Part shown: positions 18,359 to 27,389 of the stretch, in pieces | Layout: the number at the start of each line of letters is the position of its first letter | Position numbering within the stretch: the stretch's first letter is position 1 | NCBI GenBank assembly: GCA_965223165.1 | Contig: CBDCVQ010000003.1 | Coordinates: forward strand, 293,359-357,358 | Origin: JABDMH01 sp965223165 | GTDB lineage: Bacteria > Bacteroidota > Bacteroidia > Chitinophagales > Saprospiraceae | Direction of reading: 5' to 3' | Length of the DNA: 64,000 nucleotides | The notes under the pieces: model-generated | Told to the model about the DNA's origin: nothing | Seen by the model: only the letters and a program-made list of their open reading frames with translations | Databases searched by the model: none | Position numbers and translations under genes: made by a program

Positions 18359-18713
18359 GCACTTGTTGAGTAAAAGATGAATGATACGCTTGCATAGTAT
18401 GAAAGTCCGTATCTCGATGAACAGAACAGGCCATGAGCCGTGGCCCGAACTGCCAGCGTGGCAACGGGATTTGGTTTGGCAGGTCCTCGGGTGGCTTCAA
18501 TGCCCGGGTCGGGGACGCCCTCAATGCTCGCACGCGTGGAAAAAATAGTCTAAATGTACGTCCTGGGGAAATGGAAGAAATGCACACAACCATGTCTATC
18601 TTGACATATCGGCTTAGGATCTGACTACGTTCATGAAAAAACCCATAAGTAGCGATCTGCACAAGGAAGCTTAAAAATACCGAAATTGGCCGATACGTCA
18701 GATAGACTAACCG
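18353..18713 (+). mobile_element. Cassette 1, family A, no clear gene
   Basis: 361 bp. attC at 18582-18719 with R'' GCACACAAC matching the start GTTGTGTGC; arms TGTCTATCTTGACATATCGGC and GCCGATACGTCAGATAGAC minus one base. A 63-codon frame at 18433-18624 is poorly supported. First cassette after the recombinase. Confidence 0.85.
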
Positions 18714-18843
18714 TTGTGCGTCACCCTAAAAACCCACCGCACATTTAGCACATTTGGTTTTTCCGACACTCAAAGCCAACGCTAAAAAACCAAAAGAGCT
18801 AAATCACCCACCGCTGACAAAGAAGAATTGTTAAAAACTATAA

Positions 18844-18883
18844 TTAAGTATTTGCTTAAATAAGAAAACTATTTGTATTTTTG
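18844..18883 (+). promoter_or_regulatory. Promoter and operator of the mercury operon
   Basis: A Bacteroidota-type promoter: TTTG at 18851-18854 and TATTTTTG at 18876-18883 (TAnnTTTG), 21 bases apart and 31 bases before the regulator start. The -33 TTTG lies inside a dyad TTAAG-N6-CTTAA (18844-18859), a fitting ArsR-family operator. The cassette thus carries its own promoter. Confidence 0.6.
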
Positions 18884-18913
18884 CTGCGTTATTAAATCCT
18901 AAACAAGGAAATT

Positions 18914-19291
18914 ATGGAAAACAATCAATCGTGTATCCGTGTGTTTGCCGACAAGGTTCAAATAGACAATTGTAGAGAATTACTTCAAACCAACGACAAG
19001 GCATTCAGTCAACTGAGTGGACTTTTAGCATTGGCAGGAAACGAAGTAAGGTTAAAAATCTTATTTCTCTTAGAAGAAGAAAACGAACTTTGTCCTTGCG
19101 ACCTTTCAGACATTCTCGGAATGAGCATCCCTGCCGTTTCGCAACACCTCAGAAAACTAAAAGACGGAAACGTCATTGAAGGTAGAAGAGAAGGACAAAC
19201 CATTTTCTACTCTTTGAAACAGGAGCAACTTACTTTACTTCGTCCATTTTTTAAACACATCATAAACAATTCAAAAAAGGAAACAGTATGA
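18914..19291 (+). CDS. ArsR/SmtB-family metal-responsive repressor
   Basis: A 125-residue winged-helix regulator. The recognition region is DLSDILGMSIPAVSQHLRKL followed by a wing GRREGQTIFYSL, typical of ArsR proteins. Cys7, Cys20, Cys60 and Cys62 (ELCPCDL) are candidates for thiolate metal binding. It leads the mercury operon of cassette 2, overlapping the next start by 4 bases (ATGA), and is likely the Hg(II)-responsive repressor, replacing the MerR activator found in proteobacterial mer operons. The TTAAG dyad upstream would be its operator (inference). Confidence 0.85.
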   Translation: MENNQSCIRVFADKVQIDNCRELLQTNDKAFSQLSGLLALAGNEVRLKILFLLEEENELCPCDLSDILGMSIPAVSQHLRKLKDGNVIEGRREGQTIFYSLKQEQLTLLRPFFKHIINNSKKETV

Positions 19292-19893
19292 ACAAGAAAA
19301 ACAACAGACTTGTCGGAGCGGGTGTGCTTTCGGCAGTAGCAGCATCACTTTGCTGCATTACACCTGTATTGGCTCTTATTTCAGGAGCTTCAGGAGTGGC
19401 ATCTACCTTTTCATGGATGGAACCAGCAAGACCTTATCTAATCGGTATCACCGTTTTGGTATTGGGCTTTGCTTGGTATCAGAAACTCAAACCACGAACA
19501 GCCGAAGAAATCCAATGTGATTGCGAAGAAGACGAAAAAAAACCCTTTATGCAGACCAAAACATTCTTGGGAATTGTAACCGTGTTTGCAGCCTTGATGC
19601 TCGCTTTTCCAAACTATGCACACATTTTCTATCCTTCAAACGACAACAAGGAAGTTGTAATCGTCAATGCTTCTGACATCCAAACGGTAACTTTTGATGT
19701 AAAAGGAATGACTTGCAATGGTTGTGCTTCACACGTAGAAAATGATGTGAACAAATTGCCAGGCATTGTTAAGGTAGATGCGATTTATGAAGAAGCGATT
19801 GCCAAAGTAGAATTTGACCAAACCAAAGTGAGTATCGCTCAAATTGAAGAAGCCATCAACGGTACAGGTTACAAAGTGGTTGGCAAGAAATAG
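19288..19893 (+). CDS. merTP: MerT-MerP fusion mercuric transporter
   Basis: A 201-residue inner-membrane protein. The N-terminal half is MerT-like, with a Cys-Cys pair in the first helix (C22-C23, SLCCITPVL), a second helix at 50-63, a cytosolic CDC pair (C77, C79) and a third helix at 92-108. The C-terminal ~70 residues form a heavy-metal-associated domain with GMTCNGC (C143, C146). Such MerTP fusions take up Hg(II) and pass it to mercuric reductase. It is translationally coupled to the regulator and followed by a separate HMA protein and merA. AT-rich compared with the recombinase gene. Confidence 0.9.
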   Translation: MNKKNNRLVGAGVLSAVAASLCCITPVLALISGASGVASTFSWMEPARPYLIGITVLVLGFAWYQKLKPRTAEEIQCDCEEDEKKPFMQTKTFLGIVTVFAALMLAFPNYAHIFYPSNDNKEVVIVNASDIQTVTFDVKGMTCNGCASHVENDVNKLPGIVKVDAIYEEAIAKVEFDQTKVSIAQIEEAINGTGYKVVGKK

Positions 19894-19940
19894 TATTTTT
19901 TTGCCTTTTGTATTTAAGAACTTAATTAAATAATTACACA

Positions 19941-20300
19941 ATGAAAAAGAATTTAATTCTATTGAGTGCTTTGTTCCTAATTGGAATTGCTCAGCTCAAT
20001 GCACAATGTTGCAAACCGACTGACAATAAAGCACAAACAGCAAATACAACACAGCAAGAAGGTAAGACCCTGCAACTGAAAATCACGGGAATGACTTGTG
20101 CAGGTTGTTCCAACCATATTTCAAATGCCCTCAAAGAAGTGGACGGCATTATTGAACACAAAGTGGAATATCCGGGCGATTTGGCAACCATCCAATACGA
20201 CCCAAAGAAAACAAATCCTGACGCTATCATCAAGGTTATTGAGCAGACAGGCTATAAAGCCGAAATCATTAAGGAAAATCAAAAAGAGAAATCATTATGA
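19941..20300 (+). CDS. Exported heavy-metal-associated (MerP-like) protein
   Basis: A 119-residue protein with a signal peptide (MKKNLILLSALFLIGIAQLN), a CC pair right after the cleavage region (C23-C24) and one HMA domain with GMTCAGC (C53, C56). It resembles periplasmic MerP and should scavenge Hg(II) before transport by MerTP. Its stop overlaps the start of merA by 4 bases. Second MerP-type domain in the operon besides that in MerTP. Confidence 0.85.
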   Translation: MKKNLILLSALFLIGIAQLNAQCCKPTDNKAQTANTTQQEGKTLQLKITGMTCAGCSNHISNALKEVDGIIEHKVEYPGDLATIQYDPKKTNPDAIIKVIEQTGYKAEIIKENQKEKSL

Positions 20301-21949
20301 ACAAAGAAATAATAAAACTTGACATCATAGGAATGACCTGCGACCATTGTGCAACAGGCATTGAAAAATTACTTTCCAAAAATGAAGGTGTAAAAGAAGC
20401 TAATGTGAGCTATCCAAAAGCTACTTGCGAATGTTCTTTTGACCCTACCAAAACCAGCAAAGAAGAAATCATTAATACCATCAACGGCACAAAAAACTAT
20501 CGTGTAAAAAGTGAAATCCCTGATAATGGAAACAGCGGAATTAATCAATTTGATTTAATCATTATCGGTGGCGGTTCGGCTGCATTTTCGGCAGCAATCA
20601 AAGCCGAAAGTTTAGGATTATCGACCTTAATGGTAAACGGTGGTTTGGACTTTGGCGGTACTTGTGTCAACGTGGGTTGTGTGCCTTCTAAAAATCTTAT
20701 TCGTGCAGGCGAGTCGGCTTATCACGCTACACATTCCAACTTTGAAGGCATCAAGCCAAAAGGAGTTGATATTGATTTCGCTCAAATCATCAAAGACAAG
20801 AAAAAATTAGTAGCCACACTTCAAGAGAAAAAATATATGGATGTGGTAAGCGATTTTGAAAACCTGACTATGCTAAAAGGTTGGGCAAAATTCAAAGACA
20901 ACAAAACCATTTTGGTTGATGGCAAGGAATACAAAGCCTTCAAATTTTTAATTGCTGCGGGAGCTACGACCAACATTCCGAATATTGAAGGATTGGACAA
21001 AATTGACTACTTGACCAACGTTTCCCTTTTCGACTTGGAAGAAAAACCCGAAAGCTTGACCATTATGGGAGCAGGTTACATAGGTTTGGAAATTGCAATG
21101 GCGTACAATCGTTTAGGCGTTAAAGTCCGAATCATTGAATTTACCGACCGTGTTCTACGGACACAAACCCCAGACATCAGTGAAGCATTGGAAACCCAAA
21201 TGCGAAAAGAAGGCATTGAAATCTTACCTAATTTCAGAGCCGTGAAATTCGAGAAACAAGCGAATGAAACCATCATTCACTGTAAATGTCCTGACGGTTC
21301 ATTTACGCAAATTATAGAAAAAGGTAAGGTAGTAATTGCCACAGGCACAAAAGCCAATACAAGCCAATTAGGGTTAGATAACATTGGTTTGGAACTCACC
21401 AAAAGCGGACATATCGCTGTGAATGAAAAAATGGAAACCAATCTACCTAACATTTACGCAGCAGGTGACGTAACCAACACCCCTGCATTTGTTTATACAG
21501 CCGCTTTTGAAGGTAAAATTGCCGTTGAAAATGCGTTCTCAGGAACAGATAATAAAGCCGATTATTCTTCTTTACCTTGGGTGGTGTTTACTGACCCACA
21601 AATTGCAGGGGCAGGTTTAGATGAAGCACAGGCAGAATCAAAAGGCATTCCGTTTGAAGTGTCAAAATTGGAATTGAAAGACGTACCGAGAGCCATAGCA
21701 GCCAACGACACAAGGGGTTTCATCAAACTCATTCGTAACTCGGAAACTGACAAACTTATAGGTGCAAGAGTAGTCGCACCCGAAGGTGGAGAACTCATAC
21801 AACAATTAAGTATGGCAATCAAATACGGAATAATGGTGAAAGACTTAGCAGACAGTTTCTACCCTTATTTGACTTTGGGAGAAGGTATAAAATTAGCAGC
21901 AATAACTTTCGGAAAAGACGTATCAAAATTAAGTTGCTGTGCCAGTTAA
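20297..21949 (+). CDS. merA: Mercuric reductase
   Basis: A 550-residue flavoprotein disulfide reductase that reduces Hg(II) to Hg(0) with NADPH. Residues 1-70 are an HMA domain (GMTCDHC, C15/C18). The FAD-binding GGGSAAFSAA begins at 91, the redox-active pair is C123-VNVG-C128, the NAD(P) fold is at GAGYIGLEIA, and the C-terminal substrate-binding vicinal cysteines are C547-C548 (KLSCCAS). All features needed for activity are present. Last gene of the mercury operon in cassette 2. Confidence 0.95.
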   Translation: MNKEIIKLDIIGMTCDHCATGIEKLLSKNEGVKEANVSYPKATCECSFDPTKTSKEEIINTINGTKNYRVKSEIPDNGNSGINQFDLIIIGGGSAAFSAAIKAESLGLSTLMVNGGLDFGGTCVNVGCVPSKNLIRAGESAYHATHSNFEGIKPKGVDIDFAQIIKDKKKLVATLQEKKYMDVVSDFENLTMLKGWAKFKDNKTILVDGKEYKAFKFLIAAGATTNIPNIEGLDKIDYLTNVSLFDLEEKPESLTIMGAGYIGLEIAMAYNRLGVKVRIIEFTDRVLRTQTPDISEALETQMRKEGIEILPNFRAVKFEKQANETIIHCKCPDGSFTQIIEKGKVVIATGTKANTSQLGLDNIGLELTKSGHIAVNEKMETNLPNIYAAGDVTNTPAFVYTAAFEGKIAVENAFSGTDNKADYSSLPWVVFTDPQIAGAGLDEAQAESKGIPFEVSKLELKDVPRAIAANDTRGFIKLIRNSETDKLIGARVVAPEGGELIQQLSMAIKYGIMVKDLADSFYPYLTLGEGIKLAAITFGKDVSKLSCCAS

Positions 21950-21960
21950 TCCGCCCCAAA

Positions 21961-22022
21961 GGCACACACTCTTGCAAGTCGCACCAGCCAACGCTTGACC
22001 AAAACTTGCAAGAGAGAGTGCC
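21961..22022 (+). terminator. Long stem-loop after merA
   Basis: GGCACACACTCTTGCAAGT (21961-21979) pairs with ACTTGCAAGAGAGAGTGCC (22004-22022) at 17 of 19 positions around a 24-base loop, 11 bases after the merA stop. It lacks a T run; it may stop or stabilise the mer transcript. Confidence 0.5.
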
Positions 22023-22084
22023 TTCCCTACCCCAAAAAATCCTACCTTTGAAAATTTACTAAACCGACTGAAAATAAAGGGCGA

Positions 22085-22217
22085 ACGCACAACATTGTGT
22101 ATAAGCAATAGCGGGTGAAGTGGTAAAATCAAGGTCTGTGCTTTTAATAAGCTTTGTGCTAAACTGAAAGGTTTGTACTTTCAAATCCGCTACTGCTCAT
22201 ACACGAAACCGTTAGAG
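22085..22217 (+). other. attC of cassette 2 (mercury operon)
   Basis: Long type. R'' CGCACAAC complements the cassette start GTTGTGCG. Arms GTGTATAAGCAATAGCGG and CCGCTACTGCTCATACAC pair at 16 of 18 positions. Cassette 18714-22211, 3498 bp. Confidence 0.85.
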
Positions 22218-22241
22218 GCAACTAAATCAAAAAATTAGATA

Positions 22242-23169
22242 ATGTTTGGACTATTTAAAAAGAATCAAAAGCAAAAACCAAAATGGTCTCCATTCGATAC
22301 CGTAGAAGAACACGAAAAATTCGAATCCTTGGTGTCTGAGTATTTTAATTCGAAAAGTATAAAGCACCAAATCGTTGATGGAATTGTGAAAGTACCAAAC
22401 AAGGAGTTCGGATTAAATGAATTGGGACTATCGAACATAGCACAGTACTGCAAAAACGAAGGTCCATCAAAATTCAAAGAACATATAGCGGGACATTTCG
22501 AAACTCTAGTAAGAGGATACGAATTCAATAAGACATTTGACATAATTAAGGCTGATTACAACAAAGTCAAAAAATATATAGGGGTAAGATTGTACAATCA
22601 ATCGTATATAAAACAAATAGGAATCGATAAAACTGTCGGCAAGTCTCTTGGTGGTAATATTTATGCAATGCTTATATATGATCTCCCAGATACAGTAACA
22701 AGCGTTCCTCCTAAAGAAACTGAAGACTGGCAGATTTCCAAAGAAGAAATCTGGAATAATGCATTAGAAAATTCACTTGCAAACTATCCTCCCAATATTT
22801 TGAACCGGGAATTACAAGGAATAAGTTTTAAAACAGTTGAAGAAGATCATTTTTTCTCACCAAACATCGTGTTCAACATATCAAAATACCCAGATTTGAT
22901 TGGCGAAAAAGGTTCATTAATATCAATGCCTACGAGACACATTGTCATAATATATCCAATCAATGACTTGAATGTGATGAACGCTTTAAATACTCAAATT
23001 CAAGTTACACATGGAGTCAGTACGAAAGGTCCCGGAACATTAAGTAAATGGTATATTTTGGTACTACAATGGAGAACTAAAAGAGCAGCCTTCAAAAATT
23101 GAAGATGGCAAATTAGTATTTACACCCACAGAAGAATTTGTAAATATGTTAAATCAAATGCAAAAATAG
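22242..23169 (+). pseudogene. DUF1444 (YtpQ-like) protein, frameshifted near its end
   Basis: From the ATG at 22242 the frame encodes 286 residues. Blocks such as GNIYAMLIYDLPDT, EDWQISKEEIWNNALENS, PTRHIVIIYPIND and TQIQVTHG follow the DUF1444/YtpQ pattern. The frame ends early at 23102, but the other frame continues with IFWYYNGELKEQPSKIEDG and VFTPTEEFVNMLNQMQK to a TAG at 23167-23169, the usual C-terminus of the family. One extra or missing base near 23045-23060 explains this; a sequencing error is also possible. The function of DUF1444 is unknown. Only gene of cassette 3, starting 30 bases after the core site. Confidence 0.65.
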
Positions 23170-23171
23170 CA

Positions 23172-23242
23172 GCCTCTAACATGCCGTGACCGCGCCAGCC
23201 ACCCTAACGGGATGGCCGTCGGGTACGGCCGGGACGTTGTGT
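23172..23242 (+). other. attC of cassette 3
   Basis: Short type. R'' GCCTCTAAC perfectly complements the start GTTAGAGGC. Central hairpin GCCAGCCACCCTAACGGGAT with GGCCGTC; outer arms GCCGTGACC / GGGTACGGC. Cassette 22212-23236. Confidence 0.85.
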
Positions 23243-23597
23243 GCACTTGTTGAGTAAAAGATCAATGATACGCTTGCATAGTATGAAGGTCCGTATCTCG
23301 ACGAACAGAACAGGCCATGAGCCGTGGCCCGAACTGCCAGCGTGGCAACGGGATTTGGTTTGGCAGGTCCTGGGCTGGCTTCAATGCCCGGGTCGGGGAC
23401 GCCCTCAGTGCTCGCACGCGTGGAAAAAATCGTGTAAATGTACGTCCTGGGGAAATGGAAGAAATGCACACAACCATGTCTATCTTGACATATCGGCTTA
23501 GGATCTGACTTCGTTCATGAAAAAACCCATAAGTAGCAATCAGCACAAGGAAGCTTAAAAACACCGAAATTGGCCGATACGTCAGATAGACTCACCG
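23237..23597 (+). mobile_element. Cassette 4, family A, no clear gene
   Basis: 361 bp, about 96% like cassette 1 by eye. attC at 23466-23603, R'' GCACACAAC matching the start GTTGTGTGC. Confidence 0.85.
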
Positions 23598-23622
23598 TTG
23601 TCTGCAAGAATGAGATACAAAC

Positions 23623-23940
23623 ATGACGAATCTCAATAAAACATATCATAAAGGGAGGTACCGCAGCGGTGAGTGGGCTAAACATCTTCGACCGTACCTG
23701 AAGCGGTTAGGCAACAAGAGATTCAGGAAGATTGCTGTTAATCTCGAGGAGTGTGAAATCGACAAACTCAATCGATACAAAAAGAAAGTGGGTCGACGCA
23801 AGATCAAAGTGAAGCTAACCCTAAAGATTCATGGGGACTCCAAAGTGTCACACTACAAAAGCTTCAGAAGGATGAAAGATGCGCACAATTCAGTTTCTAG
23901 ACCAAATGTCATAGGATATCAGTTTCTTAATGACGATTGA
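23623..23940 (+). CDS. Small basic hypothetical protein
   Basis: A 105-residue, strongly basic protein (many Lys/Arg, e.g. YKKKVGRRKIKVKLTLKIH). It starts 24 bases after the cassette core, as usual for cassette genes. The basic composition would suit nucleic-acid binding, but no family is recognised. Sole gene of cassette 5. Confidence 0.55.
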   Translation: MTNLNKTYHKGRYRSGEWAKHLRPYLKRLGNKRFRKIAVNLEECEIDKLNRYKKKVGRRKIKVKLTLKIHGDSKVSHYKSFRRMKDAHNSVSRPNVIGYQFLNDD

Positions 23941-24074
23941 CAACGAGGAAATTAGGATAATACTATCAGTAACCACACTACGAATGGACAATAACGAAGT
24001 AAAGTCGCACCTGGAACGTCAAACTGGCATGAATGAGGGAATAACCATTGCTTGCACACGAAAGAATTGAAAAC

Positions 24075-24145
24075 CTGCAGACAACAATGTGCAGCACGAT
24101 ATGCCTCCCCTTCGGTCGTCACATCGGCTGCACTGACCGTTGCGT
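24075..24145 (+). other. attC of cassette 5
   Basis: Short type. R'' CTGCAGACAAC complements the start GTTGTCTGCAAG over 9-10 bases. Arms TGTGCAGC / GGCTGCAC. Cassette 23598-24139. Confidence 0.88.
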
Positions 24146-24496
24146 GCAATCATGGGACTATAAAAGAATTATGACAACCAGTGGAAATTTGAACTATGAT
24201 TGGATTAAGGGTCCCGAGCCTGGATCAACAGCAGGGCTGTGGATGAGCGCAGTGAACTTTGGCCTGGCAAGTTCAAGCCTTGCTCCAACGGCGGGCAGGG
24301 ACGCCCTAGGTGCTCGCCCTGCTGGTAAGAAAATGGCGGACATGGGGACGTCCTGGGCACGGGAAGGACTGCACACAACCTTGCCTATCGTGACATGCCG
24401 GGCCTTAAGCATCACGGTGAACACATTGCACGAGCTATGCTATTGAACAAGATGAAGATTAAAACCACCTCAACGGCACGTCAGATAGACTGACCG
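24140..24496 (+). mobile_element. Cassette 6, family B, no clear gene
   Basis: 357 bp. attC at 24371-24502, R'' GCACACAAC matches the start GTTGCGTGC with one mismatch. A long plus-strand frame runs into the attC, so it is not a convincing gene. Confidence 0.82.
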
Positions 24497-24853
24497 TTGC
24501 GTGCAATCATGGGACTATAAAAGCATTATGACAACCAGTGGAAATTTGAACTATGATTGGATTAAGGGTCCCGAGCCTGGATCAACAGCAGGGCTGTCAA
24601 TGAGCGCGCTGAACTTTAGCCTGGCAGGCTCAGGCCTTGCTTCAACGGCGGGCAGGGACGCCCTAAGTGCTCGCCCTGCTGGTAAGAAAATGGCGGATAT
24701 GGGGACGTCCTGGGCACGGGAAGGACTGCACACAACCTTGCCTATCGTGACATGCCGGGCCTTAAGCATCACGGTGAACACATTGCACGAGCTATGCTAA
24801 TGAACAAGATGAAGATTAAAATCCCCTCTACGGCACGTCAGATAGACTGACCG
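24497..24853 (+). mobile_element. Cassette 7, family B, no clear gene
   Basis: 357 bp, tandem with cassette 6 and nearly the same sequence. attC at 24728-24859. Confidence 0.82.
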
Positions 24854-25037
24854 TTATCTGGGATTAGGGACTCCACTCCAGTAAGATACTGTGGCCTACC
24901 GCAATTCTAAATTCAAGATCACCAGATTGGAATCACCTCAAAGAGACGACGGTCCCACAGTGAAGCACAGGATAGGCATTGAACTCAATCAGCCAAACAG
25001 GTGTTGCCCTTTAGTGAAACATTCGTAACTTTGATGG

Positions 25038-25385
25038 GTGAACACCTCAAGTAAGTTTAGGACTATCGTCCGATATAGGGACTACTTTGATCGGTTCTTT
25101 GACAAACAGCGAACGAAGGTCAAGCAGAAGATAATCTGGACCTTGGAACTCATCGAGGACATCGAACATGTTCCTGAGAAATATCTGAAGCACCTCAGTG
25201 GTACAGACGGGCTATATGAAGTTAGGGTACAACATGGAAGAGACATTTTTCGAATTTTCTGCTTCTTTGACAGCGATAAACTTGTCGTTTTGATGAACGG
25301 ATTTCAAAAGAAGACACAGCGAACACCAAAGAGACTTATTGAAAAGGCAAAACTCATAAAGGGGGAATATGAAAAAGAAAAGTGA
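25038..25385 (+). CDS. RelE/HigB-type toxin (phage-derived Gp49-like)
   Basis: A 115-residue protein with a GTG start. The sequence LYEVRVQHGRDIFRIFCFFD followed by LVVLMNGFQKKTQRTPKR is the core of the Gp49-like/HigB branch of the RelE superfamily, ribosome-dependent mRNA interferases. The basic ending (PKRLIEKAKLIKGEYEKEK) is typical. It overlaps by 17 bases an XRE antitoxin, giving the toxin-first order usual for this family. Gene of cassette 8. An identical copy is at 56756. Confidence 0.8.
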   Translation: MNTSSKFRTIVRYRDYFDRFFDKQRTKVKQKIIWTLELIEDIEHVPEKYLKHLSGTDGLYEVRVQHGRDIFRIFCFFDSDKLVVLMNGFQKKTQRTPKRLIEKAKLIKGEYEKEK

Positions 25386-25677
25386 AAATCTGGGAACCTT
25401 AGAAGAACTGAAGGTTCAACATTTTGGCCGACGTGGAACACCTGCAAGAGAGGAACTGGAAGAAGGATACCAAAATTTCAAAATTGGAGTGCTGCTGCAA
25501 GAGGCAAGACTGAAGAGAGGAATGACCCAACAAGAACTTGCGGACAAGGTTGGAACCACAAAATCCTACATATCCAAGATCGAAAACAATGTAAAGGAGG
25601 CGAGACTGTCAACCCTCCAGAAAATTGTCGAACTTGGATTCGGCGGACAAGTGCTAGTTTCAATCAAATTGGGGTGA
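25369..25677 (+). CDS. XRE-family antitoxin
   Basis: A 102-residue protein with a helix-turn-helix at about residues 38-90 (LLQEARLKRGMTQQELADKV, then TTKSYISKIENN). It overlaps the RelE/HigB-type toxin gene and should bind the toxin and repress the pair. Second gene of cassette 8; identical copy at 57087. Its stop lies 8 bases before the attC. Confidence 0.82.
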   Translation: MKKKSENLGTLEELKVQHFGRRGTPAREELEEGYQNFKIGVLLQEARLKRGMTQQELADKVGTTKSYISKIENNVKEARLSTLQKIVELGFGGQVLVSIKLG

Positions 25678-25685
25678 AGAAAAAT

Positions 25686-25755
25686 CCCAGATAACAATGT
25701 GCAGCACACCATGCCTTCCCTTCGGTCGTCACGGCGGCTGCACCGACCGTTGCGT
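25686..25755 (+). other. attC of cassette 8
   Basis: Short type. R'' CCCAGATAAC perfectly complements the start GTTATCTGGG. Arms TGTGCAGC / GGCTGCAC. Cassette 24854-25749, 896 bp. Confidence 0.9.
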
Positions 25756-26110
25756 GCACTTATTGCATAGAAGAGGAATGAGGCAATTGCAAAGTCTGAA
25801 GCTCCATATCTCGACGAAGAGAACAGGCCATGAGCCACCGGTCGGGATTGCCAGCGCGGAAACGGGATTTGGTTTGGCAGGTCCTCGGATGGCTTCAGTG
25901 CCCGGGTCGGGGACGCCCTCAATGCTCGCCCTCGTGGAAGAGCGGAGAACATGTACGTCCGGGGAAAGGAAGAAAATGCACGCAACCGTGCCTATCGTGA
26001 CATATCGGCTTAGCTATGATCACCGTTCAAACGAAAGCACATAATCAAGCAATGAGCACAACGAAGCTTAAAAACACCGAAAATGGCCGATACGTCAGAT
26101 AGACTGACCG
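25750..26110 (+). mobile_element. Cassette 9, family C, no clear gene
   Basis: 361 bp. attC at 25978-26116, R'' GCACGCAAC perfectly matching the start GTTGCGTGC. Same sequence as cassettes 31 (outside its IS) and 37 as far as compared. Confidence 0.85.
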
Positions 26111-26138
26111 TTGCTAGCCATATGGAAGCTCCAAAGAC

Positions 26139-26915
26139 ATGAGGCAAGAGACTTTCAAGATACCGCAACAAGATGCTCTCATCCTTGACCTCGATGTGGG
26201 GAAGGACCTTGATTACGTCTATGTCAACAACAAAGGGCTTGTCGGTACAAGAGACGGGAACTTTACACCCGAAGTAAGACCAAAGCACCCCATGGTCCGA
26301 TTCTTCACTAATAACTCCATACTGCTCGTCGATGGCAGGACAACAGCCAATACAAATGGCTGGCTATACTCCAGATCAGGAAAACTCACAAACACCTACT
26401 ATTTCGGTGATGGAATTCAAGACCTTGAAGTTGTCTCGGGGCGCATAGCTGTAACTTACTTTGATGAGGGAGTCTTTGGTAGAGATGGACCAAACGACGA
26501 GGGTTTGGCGATATTTGATGAAAATGGAGAGCTACTATTTGGATACAACAGCAGATACGGAGAAATTAGAATTTCAGATTGCTACTGCTGCTGCAAACAC
26601 GGAACAAATCGTTTACTCCTTTTCCCGTATGTTGAATTCAACCTAATCGAATTTAATGTTGACACGTTTGAAGAAACTTACTCCATGGTTCCCAACGAAC
26701 TTAATGGAAGCAGTGCCATTACTTCAACCAAGAACTCGATAGTATTCTATTCACCCTACCATAGTCGATATGCTCTTCTGGAATGGTTATGCCATACGAA
26801 CTCAATCACCCTTAAGGGGCATCATTCAGGTGGGCTAAGAGGCTTGAAAAACGGTCAATTTCTCTCTGTCGGAGAACAGGGTTTTACAATAGTGAACATC
26901 AGTGAATACGGCTAG
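26139..26915 (+). CDS. Hypothetical protein, possible beta-propeller
   Basis: A 258-residue cytosolic-type protein with repeated beta-strand segments (ILLVDGRT, RIAVTYFDEGVFG, GLAIFDENGELLFGY, GQFLSVGEQGFTIVN) suggestive of a WD40/propeller-like fold. A CYCCC cluster lies near residue 150. No signal peptide or family is recognised. It begins 28 bases after the cassette core and its stop codon is inside the R'' arm of the attC. Sole gene of cassette 10. Confidence 0.6.
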   Translation: MRQETFKIPQQDALILDLDVGKDLDYVYVNNKGLVGTRDGNFTPEVRPKHPMVRFFTNNSILLVDGRTTANTNGWLYSRSGKLTNTYYFGDGIQDLEVVSGRIAVTYFDEGVFGRDGPNDEGLAIFDENGELLFGYNSRYGEIRISDCYCCCKHGTNRLLLFPYVEFNLIEFNVDTFEETYSMVPNELNGSSAITSTKNSIVFYSPYHSRYALLEWLCHTNSITLKGHHSGGLRGLKNGQFLSVGEQGFTIVNISEYG

Positions 26916-27050
26916 CAACAATGTCTATCATGACATGCCGGCCTTGCAGGTGAGCACGATGAAGAGAATGGACAAAACTGGGCTAATGAACAAGAAGAAG
27001 ATCAAAATCACCGAAACTTGCCGGCACGTCAGATAGACTAACCGTTGTAC
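26911..27050 (+). other. attC of cassette 10
   Basis: Long type. R'' GCTAGCAAC perfectly complements the start GTTGCTAGC. Arms TGTCTATCATGACATGCCGG / CCGGCACGTCAGATAGAC, like those of families A-C. Cassette 26111-27044. Confidence 0.88.
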
Positions 27051-27104
27051 CTCATTAGGAATATAATCTTTTGCTTACCTTTAGCGTTAGTAGTAACGTA
27101 AAAG

Positions 27105-27389
27105 ATGATTAAATCCTTTGGAGATGCTGAAACCGAGAAGATTTGGCAGGGAACTCGTTCGGCGAAGCTGCCAACTCAAATCCAGCAGGTTGCTCGAAGG
27201 AAGCTGAGAATGATTAACAATGCCGCGACCACCAACGATCTACGAATCCCTCCTGGGAACCGGTTGGAGAAGTTGAAGGGTGATCTGAGGAATCACTACA
27301 GCATCAGAATCAATGAACAATGGCGAATCGTCTTCATTTGGAAACTATCGGATGCTTACGAAGTAAAAATAGTGGACTATCATGGCTAG
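27105..27389 (+). CDS. higB: HigB toxin
   Basis: A 94-residue RelE-superfamily toxin: MIKSFGDAETEKIWQG at the start, IQQVARRKLRMINNA, LRIPPGNRLEKLKGD, then YSIRINEQWRIVFIW, the classic HigB signature with Arg residues for ribosome-dependent mRNA cleavage. It overlaps HigA by 8 bases. With HigA it forms a type II toxin-antitoxin pair, of the sort thought to stabilise cassette arrays. First gene of cassette 11. Confidence 0.92.
   Translation: MIKSFGDAETEKIWQGTRSAKLPTQIQQVARRKLRMINNAATTNDLRIPPGNRLEKLKGDLRNHYSIRINEQWRIVFIWKLSDAYEVKIVDYHG

Noticed and set aside
22242..23102. Accepting the 286-residue frame of cassette 3 as an intact gene
   Set aside because: The family's C-terminus continues in another frame right up to the attC, so a frameshift is more likely than a natural end.
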